From a virus: a DNA stretch of 23,501 bases. Below the pieces are notes generated by a model. That model had not been told where the DNA came from, did no database searches, and worked only from the letters and a program-made list of their open reading frames with translations. This document shows, in pieces, positions 7,492-15,053 of the stretch. Location of the stretch: positions 34,654-58,154 of the IMG/VR virus record IMGVR_UViG_3300030061_003813; one strand, given 5' to 3'. The translations under genes and the position numbers were made by a program. How positions within the stretch are numbered: position 1 is the first letter of the stretch; each line of letters opens with the position of its first letter.

Positions 7492-7835
7492 CCAAAACCT
7501 TTTCCTGTATAAAGTTTGGGTTTGTCTGCATAGTTCGTACTACCAGCTTTCCCAAACCTATCTCCTTCTATAAAAGCAGGAGTTTGTCCTTGTCTATCAG
7601 TATATGGCTGATCGTAACCACTTTTCTGACGAAACTTTCCAGCTGATCTCGCTGATCTCAAAAACTTCTCAACACGATTTTGCTGTTGCTCGTTGCGAGT
7701 GTCCCCAGCATATGCCGTCTTTCGTTCGCTCTCATCTAGATTGCGTAAGTCAACGTCATAAGCACGCTCTGGAGTGAGATCTGTAACAAATCCTCCAGAA
7801 GAGCCACGCCTGTTTTGAGGAGTAGGAATTACCAT
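7488..7835 (-). CDS. Hypothetical basic protein (115 aa)
   Basis: Polar, Arg/Gln/Gly-rich protein (NRRGSSGGF, NEQQQNRVEKFLRSARSAGKF) ending in 'YTGKGFG', with no hydrophobic core stretch, so it is probably partly disordered. The stop shares a TTAA palindrome with the dcd stop on the other strand. The start ATG at 7835 faces island B across a 42-nt gap. It could be a small virion or internal protein; no family is recognised. Confidence 0.6.
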   Translation of the reverse strand: MVIPTPQNRRGSSGGFVTDLTPERAYDVDLRNLDESERKTAYAGDTRNEQQQNRVEKFLRSARSAGKFRQKSGYDQPYTDRQGQTPAFIEGDRFGKAGSTNYADKPKLYTGKGFG

Positions 7836-7877
7836 ACCTGAATTATAATTGGAGTTAATAAAGGTACGTTGTTAATT

Positions 7878-8225
7878 ATGGATTTTTTATCCTCTTTCAT
7901 TGCTAATAATGATGAGCTAAAAGGACGCTTGGCAACCGTGAACGATTTTGGTCAAGAATTAGACAATGAAAATAATGATGTTCCGGTGTATGATCAATTT
8001 AATCGAGGAATTGCAGTGACGCAAGAATCGCGTCCTCGCATGAACTTAGCTATTGATCCGGAGGCACAACCACGATGCGGAGTAACAGGAACAATACCGA
8101 GTGCGGAACAGGGAATTGCAATGGGGGCAACGCCGCAACCAAGGCAGTTAATGATGGAGATTCCAGAGGAACTGATGGAGGACGAAGTGATGCAACGGAA
8201 ACTGAAAGCTGGTTTGAACCGGTAA
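7878..8225 (+). CDS. Hypothetical acidic protein (115 aa)
   Basis: I chose the ATG at 7878 (MDFLSSFIANNDELKG) rather than an upstream TTG at 7869. The N-terminus is helical, the middle is Asn/Asp/Glu-rich, and the C-terminus (EIPEELMEDEVMQRKLKAGL) looks like a charged helix. Its last 151 nt are also read in another frame by the next gene. No family is recognised. Confidence 0.6.
   Translation: MDFLSSFIANNDELKGRLATVNDFGQELDNENNDVPVYDQFNRGIAVTQESRPRMNLAIDPEAQPRCGVTGTIPSAEQGIAMGATPQPRQLMMEIPEELMEDEVMQRKLKAGLNR
8060..8064 (+). promoter_or_regulatory. Internal Shine-Dalgarno GGAGG that supports the overlapping start at 8075
   Basis: A full GGAGG lies 10 nt before the ATG at 8075, inside the coding region of the preceding gene. 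Strong SD sequences are rare in this window, so its placement supports the early start of the DUF3310 gene. Confidence 0.5.
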
Positions 8226-8557
8226 GTCAACAAGAAGAAAAGGAATGTCCGGGTGGTATTTGTCCTGTACCCTGGGCAAAAAAAGAAGATAAAGAACAAA
8301 TGTATCAAGAAAAAACATGGAGTGCTTATATTAAAAAACATAAAGAGATTGTGGACAATGTTAATCATCCATCTCATTACAACGATGGAGGGCTTGAGTG
8401 CATTGAAGCCATCGAAGCACAGCTAACGCCAGAAGAATATAGAGGCTACTTAAAAGGTAACGTAGCAAAATATGTCTGGCGCGAAAAGCATAAAGGGGGT
8501 ATTGAGTCATTAAAGAAAGCTCAATGGTATTTGAATAGATTGATTAATTTAGAATAA
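8075..8557 (+). CDS. DUF3310 protein with long N-terminal extension
   Basis: The C-terminal part (about 96-158) is a clear DUF3310 domain (PF11753 type): VNHPSHY, 'GLECIEAI', 'YRGYLKGNVAKYVWREKHKG', 'LKKAQWYLNRLI'. Similar domains occur in many phages, including a T7 nucleotide-kinase-type protein (gp1.7). The expected role is in nucleotide metabolism or takeover, but no enzyme activity can be read from the sequence. Residues 1-50 (Asn/Gly/Asp/Thr-rich) come from the 151-nt overlap with the preceding gene, in the -1 frame, and are probably disordered. 'CPGGICPVPW' (58-67) resembles a small metal- or disulphide-forming patch. The start at 8075 is supported by GGAGG at 8060-8064; a later ATG at 8300 would still include the domain. 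Confidence 0.8.
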   Translation: MRSNRNNTECGTGNCNGGNAATKAVNDGDSRGTDGGRSDATETESWFEPVSQQEEKECPGGICPVPWAKKEDKEQMYQEKTWSAYIKKHKEIVDNVNHPSHYNDGGLECIEAIEAQLTPEEYRGYLKGNVAKYVWREKHKGGIESLKKAQWYLNRLINLE

Positions 8558-8577
8558 TAAAATACTAAATAATTTAA

Positions 8578-9003
8578 ATGTTTAAGCCTCCTAAGCAAGA
8601 AAAAAGTTATTCTTATCAAGAGCAAGGACTTAATCCTTTTTTTGATAATCAAGGTAATGTTGTAAATAAATCCAGTAAAAGTCAAGCACTTGCTACTCCT
8701 ACGTTTTTTACTGCTACTAGTTATCAACAAGATACTCCACCTTCTTCAACATCTACTAACCAAGCTTTTTCTTTTTTAAGTAATAATCCTGTAGAAACAG
8801 GTGTTGATTTAGCCCCAGAGCCTGGTGAAGAAACTGTAAATGTTCAAGGATCTACAGGAGAAGCAACTGTACCTCTTGAGGATTTTGAACAACTTTTAGG
8901 TAAATTAGAAGGTTCCAAAATGCGTCAACAAAGACAAAAATCTGTTGAAGGCAGAAGAGATATTTATGCTGAAGGATTAGCTTCTATGATGGGAAATTTT
9001 TAA
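8578..9003 (+). CDS. Hypothetical Ser/Thr/Gln-rich protein (141 aa)
   Basis: Last gene of island B, 20 nt after the DUF3310 stop. The N-terminal half is rich in Ser, Thr, Asn, Gln and Pro and probably unstructured; the C-terminal part (EDFEQLLGKLEGSKMRQQRQ, then 'YAEGLASMMGNF') looks like helices. It has no recognisable domain. Its stop (TAA 9001-9003) shares a TTAA palindrome with the convergent gene. Confidence 0.65.
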   Translation: MFKPPKQEKSYSYQEQGLNPFFDNQGNVVNKSSKSQALATPTFFTATSYQQDTPPSSTSTNQAFSFLSNNPVETGVDLAPEPGEETVNVQGSTGEATVPLEDFEQLLGKLEGSKMRQQRQKSVEGRRDIYAEGLASMMGNF

Positions 9004-9317
9004 TCTCTTTGACGCCAATCGTCAGTTTTTTCTTGGCTAAACCATTGAGCCATATCTTCAACACTTTTAAATTCTGTGCGATGGTTACTTGGATCAGGAT
9101 CTCCCAAATCCATAGCATTCATAAAACTGTCTAAACCTTCAGCAGGCATGTCTGGATTAGCTGCAAAACGACGTGCTTTTCGCATCATTTCTCCTGCTGT
9201 TCGATTTGCTTTTGCTAATTTCTCAGCCCATACCATGTCTTTTAACTGAACTTCTTCTCCTTTAGAAATGCGTTCACAAATAAACTCAAGACGCAAGCGG
9301 TAGTTCGTCGATAACAT
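9000..9317 (-). CDS. Conserved hypothetical helical protein (105 aa)
   Basis: The sequence starts 'LSTNYRLRLEFICERISKGE', followed by 'VQLKDMVWAEKLAKANRTAG' and a basic helix 'MMRKARRFAAN'. The C-terminus is acidic/polar (KSVEDMAQWF). Similar 'NYRLRLEFIC.RI..GEEV...DM.WAEKLAK' proteins occur in cyanophages as unknown proteins, to my recollection. It is small, soluble and all-helical, located 21 nt after the NblA-like gene and probably transcribed with it. Function unknown. Confidence 0.65.
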   Translation of the reverse strand: MLSTNYRLRLEFICERISKGEEVQLKDMVWAEKLAKANRTAGEMMRKARRFAANPDMPAEGLDSFMNAMDLGDPDPSNHRTEFKSVEDMAQWFSQEKTDDWRQRD

Positions 9318-9338
9318 AACAAAAATATTTAATTTTAA

Positions 9339-9629
9339 TCAAAAAGATGCCTCTAAATCATCATCATCGTCTTCTTCCATTGCCATCATGGTCATAGCCA
9401 GCTGTGTTAATTCAATATCACTAGGAATGTCAAATTCAAGTTCAATATTTTCATCTTGCATCATGTCTTTAATTGCTTGCATTTCTAGCAGCCTTTGATG
9501 ATACAGATTCAAAAGAGCTGCATAAAGCTGATCCCATGTTAATTCTTTAGCTTCAAGTTCAGCTCTACGCATGGCGAGTTGCAAATGAAGTGGTAATTCA
9601 AACTCTTTTACAGATGCTGATTCACCCAT
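9339..9629 (-). CDS. NblA-like phycobilisome-degradation adaptor (candidate)
   Basis: Residues 10-57 align without gaps to the NblA of Synechococcus elongatus as I remember it. 'F.L.(L/V)...Q..(L/M)' opens both. A region 'EL/DI-(T/S)-x-(D/E)-(Q/D)-L' follows, then 'x-Q-(R/K)-(L/M)...' and a final 'I.K.M(M/I)'. NblA is a helical adaptor of about 55-65 residues that brings phycobiliproteins to the Clp protease; some freshwater and uncultured marine cyanophages carry it. This protein has 96 residues, because a C-terminal tail of about 38 residues ends in a poly-Asp stretch (MEEDDDDDLEASF). A good SD (AAGGA at 9638-9642) precedes the ATG. The neighbours are endolysin upstream and an unknown helical gene downstream. 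Alternatively it is an unrelated two-helix protein; the resemblance is motif-level only. Confidence 0.5.
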   Translation of the reverse strand: MGESASVKEFELPLHLQLAMRRAELEAKELTWDQLYAALLNLYHQRLLEMQAIKDMMQDENIELEFDIPSDIELTQLAMTMMAMEEDDDDDLEASF

Positions 9630-9652
9630 GCGTTTAGTCCTTACTTTATATA

Positions 9653-9661
9653 TTCTAATAG
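9653..9661 (-). promoter_or_regulatory. AT-rich promoter-like element upstream of the NblA-like gene
   Basis: The minus strand reads CTATTAGAATATATAAAG just upstream of the NblA-like start. The 9-mer CTATTAGAA also occurs at 4461-4469 before the fibre operon. It may be part of a phage promoter; two copies only. Confidence 0.2.
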
Positions 9662-9667
9662 ATAAGC

Positions 9668-10333
9668 CTACCTTTGTATCTCAAAAATACCCCGCAATTC
9701 TTCATCGGAAAGCACTATATCCGTGATACTTCCTAAACTAAAATTGTTAGCAAACACAGATAATACATAAGGATTAATGTGCTGCTCTAATTCGCGTATT
9801 GCTCTTACTTGATGAGGAGCGGCTGCATAATTTCTAAAGGCTTTTAATAAAACTTGGTCTGATGTCCAGGGATTGTCGTCATTTTCTTTTAAAAATAATT
9901 TAGCTTCTTGTCGTCTTCTGTCAATAAGTCCACCAATAACCTGATGCTCACTATCAAAAATCCACTTTGAAAATTCATCTGCTGCCAAGACGTATTCTTT
10001 ATGTTCACATAAGTCAATTATTTCACTATACAAAAAAGCATCCCAGCCAATCGAATGAACGAAAGAAATTAAACCTTCTTTCATTGAAAGATTCAAATCT
10101 AATTTTAGTTTGTCAAGCTGTTCTGCAATAATTTTAATTTCATGTTGCAAATATTCTTGAGCTTTTTCTTTTGTACAACAATGTCCTTGTTTTACTTTTG
10201 AACCGTCAGGATAAAATTGTGTTCCATAGCCTAAGGTATACGGATCTTTTCCTGTGTTTGGATCACAATATGCTTTCTCGTTAAAACCCTCAAATGTTTT
10301 AACAAGTAACGCTGCATTTTTGTAAGAACACAT
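9668..10333 (-). CDS. Endolysin, T4-lysozyme-type muramidase
   Basis: The N-terminal domain has the GH24/T4-lysozyme catalytic order: Glu15 in 'FEGF', Asp24 in 'CDPNTG' nine residues later, and Thr33 in 'YTLGYGT', the same Glu-to-Asp spacing as T4 lysozyme (Glu11, Asp20). 'FVHSIGWDAF' (about 91-100) and 'GGLIDRRRQEAKLF' (about 134-147) match the domain's core. About 70 residues follow beyond the usual end, with 'RAIRELEQHINPY' and 'VLSDEELRGIF', which may aid cell-wall or virion binding. No signal peptide is seen, so release from the cytoplasm would need a holin. It cleaves peptidoglycan between MurNAc and GlcNAc. The neighbours (the 37-aa basic gene upstream, the NblA-like gene downstream) are on the same strand. 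Confidence 0.88.
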   Translation of the reverse strand: MCSYKNAALLVKTFEGFNEKAYCDPNTGKDPYTLGYGTQFYPDGSKVKQGHCCTKEKAQEYLQHEIKIIAEQLDKLKLDLNLSMKEGLISFVHSIGWDAFLYSEIIDLCEHKEYVLAADEFSKWIFDSEHQVIGGLIDRRRQEAKLFLKENDDNPWTSDQVLLKAFRNYAAAPHQVRAIRELEQHINPYVLSVFANNFSLGSITDIVLSDEELRGIFEIQR

Positions 10334-10362
10334 AAAAAATCCGCATATCTTAATACTATATA

Positions 10363-10476
10363 TTATTTACCTTGTCCACGGAGTTTTTTTCTTCCGTGAT
10401 TTGGGCGTGAATGTTTTCCTTGGCCCTGGTTTGTTTTTTTAGGCTTACCAACAACGTAACTACCACCTTTGTTCAT
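10363..10476 (-). CDS. Tiny highly basic protein (37 aa)
   Basis: An ATG at 10476 opens a frame ending TAA at 10363: begins MNKGGSYVVGKPKKTNQ and ends GRKKLRGQGK. It is rich in Lys, Arg, Gly, Gln and His, with no hydrophobic core, so it is probably a nucleic-acid-binding or internal head protein. The ATG overlaps the previous gene's stop by 4 nt (ATGA), which supports real translation. It is too short for common ORF cut-offs. Confidence 0.6.
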   Translation of the reverse strand: MNKGGSYVVGKPKKTNQGQGKHSRPNHGRKKLRGQGK

Positions 10477-10658
10477 AGCTCTAAATCTAAAGAAGCTTCA
10501 CACATAATACTAAACAAAAATAGCTTCATGTGGTGTAACTTTTCTTGTTCTTCTGCTGGTCTTGCTGGAGATCCTGGCCAATATTGAATGGCATCACAAA
10601 CGGCTGTGTATAATGTACGGCAATCTTCTACGCTAATGCTTATTTCTACATTTACCAT
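10473..10658 (-). CDS. Small hypothetical protein (61 aa)
   Basis: Begins MVNVEISISVEDCRTLYTAV, then Pro/Ala-rich 'YWPGSPARPAEEQ' and a C-terminal helix ending in 'SLDLEL'. It overlaps the upstream gene's stop by 7 nt (ATGGTAA) and the downstream 37-aa gene by 4 nt, so it belongs to one tightly coupled message. No family is recognised. Confidence 0.6.
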   Translation of the reverse strand: MVNVEISISVEDCRTLYTAVCDAIQYWPGSPARPAEEQEKLHHMKLFLFSIMCEASLDLEL

Positions 10659-10951
10659 TTGACTTTATGACTCCAATAGCGTGCGCTCATTTTACTTGGC
10701 TTGCTATCCTGGGCATTATGTCTTGCATAATATGACTTCTTACGTGCTTTGTCTTTGGCTGTCTTCGGATTTTTGCCAGCACCCTTTACACCTTGTTGGC
10801 CAAAACGAATTATTTTTTCTTTCCCGTTATCGCAAGCTTTTACAACGTGTGATTTGGTTTTATGATTAGGAGTGCGCTTAGGCTTATTACAAGCCATTTT
10901 GTCTTTATTTAACTTAGCTGCTTTTGCAGCTTTTTTATGTTTTTCAGACAT
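10652..10951 (-). CDS. Lys-rich small phage protein (99 aa)
   Basis: The N-terminus is a poly-Lys/Ala stretch (KHKKAAKAAKLNKDK). Residues about 35-99 then match a conserved small-domain pattern found in many marine phages: HVVKACDNGKEKIIRFGQQG, 'ARKKSYYARHN', 'KMSARYWSHKVKW'. Such proteins are annotated as unknown, often next to structural genes. Its charge suggests nucleic-acid or head-interior binding. It starts by a TAATG overlap with the giant gene upstream. Confidence 0.7.
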   Translation of the reverse strand: MSEKHKKAAKAAKLNKDKMACNKPKRTPNHKTKSHVVKACDNGKEKIIRFGQQGVKGAGKNPKTAKDKARKKSYYARHNAQDSKPSKMSARYWSHKVKW

Positions 10952-13900
10952 TATTTAAAGAATACACTATAATCCATATCACTAATATACTCGCCATCAT
11001 CTTCAGTACCATCGTCTCCAAATAGATCAAAGTAATTCCCAAAGTCTTCTTGTTCTTTTTGTTCGTCTCTTTCAATAGCTGAATCAAAAATGTTGCTTCC
11101 TGTATCACCAAACAATGCACTTATATCTGCTAAGGCTTCAAAAGGATCTGTTGAAATTTCTTTTAGTTCAAGATCACCAGAAAGAGCTTGAGTTAAAAAT
11201 CCTAAATCAGCTCGGTCTATATCATCTGGCATAAAGTCATTGTAAAAATCATCGGCAGTACCTCCATAACCATATTGTTTAAATGTTTGAAATAAAATAT
11301 CTTCATCGGGATCTTCTAAATCTTGCTTATCTTCTTCTCGTTGAATATAACTAACACCTAATTCCTCTTGTGTAGGTGTCCGTCCTTTTTCATTTAAATA
11401 TTTAATACCTTCTCTGTATGCTTTTGCGTCACTTGATTGCAATGTTTCAATAATTAATTCTCTAACAGCTTCAATTTCTGTTGAGTAATCATCAATATCA
11501 TAAAGTTCTAATAATTCTTTCCATGCTGGATCGTTTTCATCAGGATTAATTCCTTCTAATAAAGCATCTGCAAGCTCTTCTGGTGTTGTAAATTCTGAAA
11601 ATACGTTACCATCTAATGCAATTTTTTCTTGTTCCAATAAAGGTAACAACTCTTCATTTGCTTGATCTTCAATATCTTTATATGTAATTGCATCACGAGC
11701 AGGATCAAAACCATAGTTTTGTCCAACTACTTCATAATGTAATTTTGCAAATTGATCAGGATTTTTTAAATCAATACCATAGTAATAAGCATAATCATTC
11801 CAGGTAATCCCTTGTGGGTAAGCATTTGATACCGTGCCTTCAATTACAGCGTTACCATTTGTTTTTGCTTCATTCCAATCAGCTGCAACTTTTTCCGCTT
11901 GTAAAACATAATCTTTATATTTTGCGTCGTCTTCTGCCCAACCACTATTGTCTCCTGCTAAAGGATTCATATAAAAACTAGCTTTAAAAACTTTATCTTC
12001 TGCTTTATAAATGCTATCTAATCTGTTTTTAGCATACGTTGCAGCTACATCTGTAATAGCTGTTAAGCCTGTTTCAGTTTGTAAAATATTTTGTTCATCT
12101 GGATCAAGCGAATCCATATATGAAATGAATTCATCCATGGATTTTGATTGATCAAATCTAGGTTTTAAATAATCTTCAATAAAAGAATTTTTAAAATCTT
12201 TTTCTAACAAATAAAGACGATTATATTTATTTTCTACTTCACCTGTTGGATTTCCATCTTCATCTAATATTGGTATAGTTTCAGAAAAAGCTGCCATAGC
12301 TTCTTCTTTTGTCGTATTTTCTTCTAAGTTATAACGATCCATTAAAGCCTTCCAGGCTTCTGGATCGTCGTTAGGATCTAATCCTTCTATTGTTGCCTGT
12401 GCTTCACTTTCAATCGTGGCAAGATTTTTATAACGTTCTGTAAATTCTTCTTCAAACCATTTTTCCCAGTTGAAAATTACACTGTTATTGGATATTCCTG
12501 TAACGCCTGATAATTGGCTTTCTAAATTTTGTTGTACTTCTTGTGTGTCATATCCAAGAATAGATAAATACCCACCTATTCCTGAATCTCCTAAAATAGA
12601 ATTTGCAATACTTTCATTTGCACTAAAAATTTCATCATATCCAGGTATGCCTTGAAGCATACTAAGTTCACTTTCTTCTTTTTTGACTTCTTTTAATTTG
12701 TCATAAGAAGTTTTAAAAGCATCTAAAGCAAGCTGTTGAAATTGATCTTGTAATTCTAAATCTTTTGTACCATATACATTAAAGACACTTGAGCCAACAG
12801 CACTAGTTCGAGCGTTGTTTAAAAAATCTGTATTTAAAACAGGTGTTTGTGAAGCAATTTGAGGTTGATCTGTTCTTTTTAGTTCTTGCTCATAAATAAT
12901 ATCTCCTGCTTCATTTCGCAAAGGCTCTCCGTCTCTATCAAGACGTGGGATAGGATTGCCATCTTCGTCTAAGGAGTTGATATAAATAAGATTTCCATTA
13001 GCATCTCTTTCAGGTTCATAAACAATATTGCCAGCTTCATCTGTTTTATATTCAATTTCATATAGAAGTTTAGGTATGGGTATTGGGTCTCCTTCATCAT
13101 CTAAAATTTGATTTCCTTCTTCATCTGTTGCATATAAAGGGTTTCCTTCTTCGTCTGTTTCGTAAACAGGATTACCTTCTTCATCTGTTTCATATTGAAA
13201 AATCTCAACTTGTTTTGGCCTGGGAGTTTGTGCACCTGTTTCAGGGTCTACGTCATAAATAATATTTCCTGCTTCATCTCTTTCAAAGAAATCAGATGTG
13301 CCTCCAGAGGGATCAATACCGAATTTTAAACTTTCTGTAAATTCTTCATATGTCTGGGTTGCTGGATCATACGCTGCACCACTAAGGCCTAATCCATAAG
13401 AACGTAGAATTTCTTTTTCTGCATCAGTAACTGTTTCTGTATATGTCTTGGCTGCAGCAGTTTCTTGTTCTTCAGTTACACGATGCTCAAGCGGATTAAA
13501 ATCGGCTGATTTAGATGCTTCTGTAAAATAGTTTGAAAGATAGCCAACAGGAATTTTATTTCCATTTACATTTATTGTTCCATCTAATCCATATTTAAAT
13601 GAGTAATCTAAATTATCAATTGTTCTTCCATCACTTGCTGAAAAAGTTGCATTCTTTAAATATTCATTGGCAGCATCTTGTCCATATGATGTTCCAATAT
13701 AATAATCAGCATCAAAATAACTATATTCAGGATCCATTAAAGGTGCTTTAGCACCGTCTTCTTCAGTGTTCCAGCGTTCTTCGTTTGGTATATTGTTTGC
13801 TACATAAGCAGCATCAATAAGACCTGTAGGATTTCCTTTTGCATCTTTTGTTCCTACAAAATTATTTAATAAAAAACCTACGTCATCAATACCATGAACA

Positions 13901-14691
13901 CTTGAGTTACGAAATGCTCCACCTATATCACTAATTAATTGTTTATATGGATCGTCGTAATTTTCTTTATAAACACCACCATTAACTGAATCTGCAAAAG
14001 ATTTAAAATTTTGTTGATAAGGTTTACCAACCCAGTCATTATTAACACTTAGTTTTCCATTGCTATCAACACTAAAAATAGCACTAGTAGGTATTATTCT
14101 TCCTTCGTTTTTTCCTGAAGTCTCCCAATGTCTTATGCCAAAATCTCGTTTTGCATTATTTCCAGTAAAATATTCTGTTCCTGAACCAAAGTCGAATATA
14201 TAAGGTACTGTTTTTCCTTCTGCCGCTCCCCCTTGAAACTCAGGAACATTTGACCAAAACATTCCTCCACCACTGTAGTGTTCTTCAGCAAATAGTTCTA
14301 ATCCATTATTACCTGCTGCATTAGCATTAAAATGATTTTGATAACTAGGAACATATGTAACATCTATTGTACCGTCGTTATTAAATTGAAAAGAAGTAGC
14401 GTTATTTAACTTTCCTATTTTTGTACTTGAAAGAGTAACTCCATCTCCCTTATAGTTATATGTTATTGGTGAGCCAAGAGGTATACCAAGAGCATTAGCT
14501 ACGTCTGCGGCTTCTTTTCCTGTAAGTTTATATTTAGTCTTGCCTCCTGCTGTTAAGGGATAATCTAAACCGTCCCAAGTATTTTTGACCCCTGAGTAAT
14601 AGTTAGCATAATCTGTCCAGCTGCCTTGACTATTGTTAAATGTGTTTGATAAATCAGTTTCACGATCAACGTATTTTTCGTAAACACTCAT
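10951..14691 (-). CDS. Giant acidic repeat-bearing virion-type protein (1246 aa)
   Basis: The largest gene of the window. Residues 1-440 are mixed with many aromatic and Gly residues (for example 'SVYEKYVDRETDL', 'YFTGNNAKRDFGIRHWETSG'). Residues about 471-600 form an acidic repeat zone in which DE(E/A)GN(P/I)xY recurs, including three 10-residue tandem copies at about 501-530. Two copies of a module 'EG(L/I)(D/N)P...(A)WK.L...Y' lie at about 768-808 and 1044-1085. The C-terminus resembles the end of cyanophage structural proteins (KQYGYGGTADDFYNDFMPD). It is very acidic, with no TM helix. Position among late genes and size fit a tail, ejection or internal virion protein, not an obvious tape measure because it lacks long hydrophobic coiled stretches. 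It starts by a TAATG overlap with the HNH gene. Confidence 0.75.
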   Translation of the reverse strand: MSVYEKYVDRETDLSNTFNNSQGSWTDYANYYSGVKNTWDGLDYPLTAGGKTKYKLTGKEAADVANALGIPLGSPITYNYKGDGVTLSSTKIGKLNNATSFQFNNDGTIDVTYVPSYQNHFNANAAGNNGLELFAEEHYSGGGMFWSNVPEFQGGAAEGKTVPYIFDFGSGTEYFTGNNAKRDFGIRHWETSGKNEGRIIPTSAIFSVDSNGKLSVNNDWVGKPYQQNFKSFADSVNGGVYKENYDDPYKQLISDIGGAFRNSSVHGIDDVGFLLNNFVGTKDAKGNPTGLIDAAYVANNIPNEERWNTEEDGAKAPLMDPEYSYFDADYYIGTSYGQDAANEYLKNATFSASDGRTIDNLDYSFKYGLDGTINVNGNKIPVGYLSNYFTEASKSADFNPLEHRVTEEQETAAAKTYTETVTDAEKEILRSYGLGLSGAAYDPATQTYEEFTESLKFGIDPSGGTSDFFERDEAGNIIYDVDPETGAQTPRPKQVEIFQYETDEEGNPVYETDEEGNPLYATDEEGNQILDDEGDPIPIPKLLYEIEYKTDEAGNIVYEPERDANGNLIYINSLDEDGNPIPRLDRDGEPLRNEAGDIIYEQELKRTDQPQIASQTPVLNTDFLNNARTSAVGSSVFNVYGTKDLELQDQFQQLALDAFKTSYDKLKEVKKEESELSMLQGIPGYDEIFSANESIANSILGDSGIGGYLSILGYDTQEVQQNLESQLSGVTGISNNSVIFNWEKWFEEEFTERYKNLATIESEAQATIEGLDPNDDPEAWKALMDRYNLEENTTKEEAMAAFSETIPILDEDGNPTGEVENKYNRLYLLEKDFKNSFIEDYLKPRFDQSKSMDEFISYMDSLDPDEQNILQTETGLTAITDVAATYAKNRLDSIYKAEDKVFKASFYMNPLAGDNSGWAEDDAKYKDYVLQAEKVAADWNEAKTNGNAVIEGTVSNAYPQGITWNDYAYYYGIDLKNPDQFAKLHYEVVGQNYGFDPARDAITYKDIEDQANEELLPLLEQEKIALDGNVFSEFTTPEELADALLEGINPDENDPAWKELLELYDIDDYSTEIEAVRELIIETLQSSDAKAYREGIKYLNEKGRTPTQEELGVSYIQREEDKQDLEDPDEDILFQTFKQYGYGGTADDFYNDFMPDDIDRADLGFLTQALSGDLELKEISTDPFEALADISALFGDTGSNIFDSAIERDEQKEQEDFGNYFDLFGDDGTEDDGEYISDMDYSVFFK
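12892..13281 (-). repeat. DE(E/A)GN repeat zone in the giant gene
   Basis: The clearest part is three in-phase 30-nt units at 13102-13191. Less regular copies lie either side (DEAGNIIY, DEAGNIVY, DANGNLIY, DEDGNPIP, NEAGDIIY). Each unit is Asp/Glu-rich and ends with a beta-prone residue pair. Confidence 0.8.
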
Positions 14692-15053
14692 TACGCTACA
14701 GCGTTTTCGCTATCTAAATTTCCATTTATAAAGTCTAACGTATTTGCTTTGACCCAGCTTTTAATGGCATCGTATTTTTCTTCAATAAAGAAATCTTGTT
14801 TTTGATACCATGCTTTCATTTCTTCTGATCCTTTATTAGCATTACATCGTCTACATGCAGGAATTAAATTATGACGGCTACTGCAGCCTGATTTATATTT
14901 TGGAATAATATGATCTAAAGAAGTAGCATCTGCTCCGCAATAAGCACATTTATGGTTCCAGTCTTTATATATCTCTTCTCTAAATCGTTTTTTGGCTAAT
15001 CGAGGCGACAGTTCAACAAGGAGGGCGAGGGGTTCGTGCTCCGTTTTGAACAT
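14691..15053 (-). CDS. HNH endonuclease
   Basis: Zinc-ribbon HNH nuclease of 120 residues: CxxC (Cys36/39, CAYCG), the core 'LDHIIPKYKSG' with Asp47-His48, 'RHNLIPACRRC' with Asn62 and Cys67/70, and 'NANKGS'. This is the complete HNH order, so activity is likely. The protein nicks or cuts DNA. It could be a free-standing homing nuclease or help DNA packaging. It joins the giant gene by a 1-nt overlap (TAATG), so it is not a recent insertion into it. The ATG at 15053 opens toward a 129-nt divergent intergenic region with possible operators. Confidence 0.9.
   Translation of the reverse strand: MFKTEHEPLALLVELSPRLAKKRFREEIYKDWNHKCAYCGADATSLDHIIPKYKSGCSSRHNLIPACRRCNANKGSEEMKAWYQKQDFFIEEKYDAIKSWVKANTLDFINGNLDSENAVA

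Noticed and set aside
8075-8225. Programmed -1 frameshift joining the 115-aa protein to DUF3310
   Set aside because: The DUF3310 frame is indeed -1, but no heptamer of the X-XXY-YYZ type is found in the overlap, while a good GGAGG precedes an ATG. Separate initiation is simpler.
14691-15053. HNH gene as an intron- or intein-borne homing nuclease splitting a neighbour
   Set aside because: The giant gene starts intact through a 1-nt overlap and shows no split exons or splice motifs. A free-standing HNH gene is the better reading.
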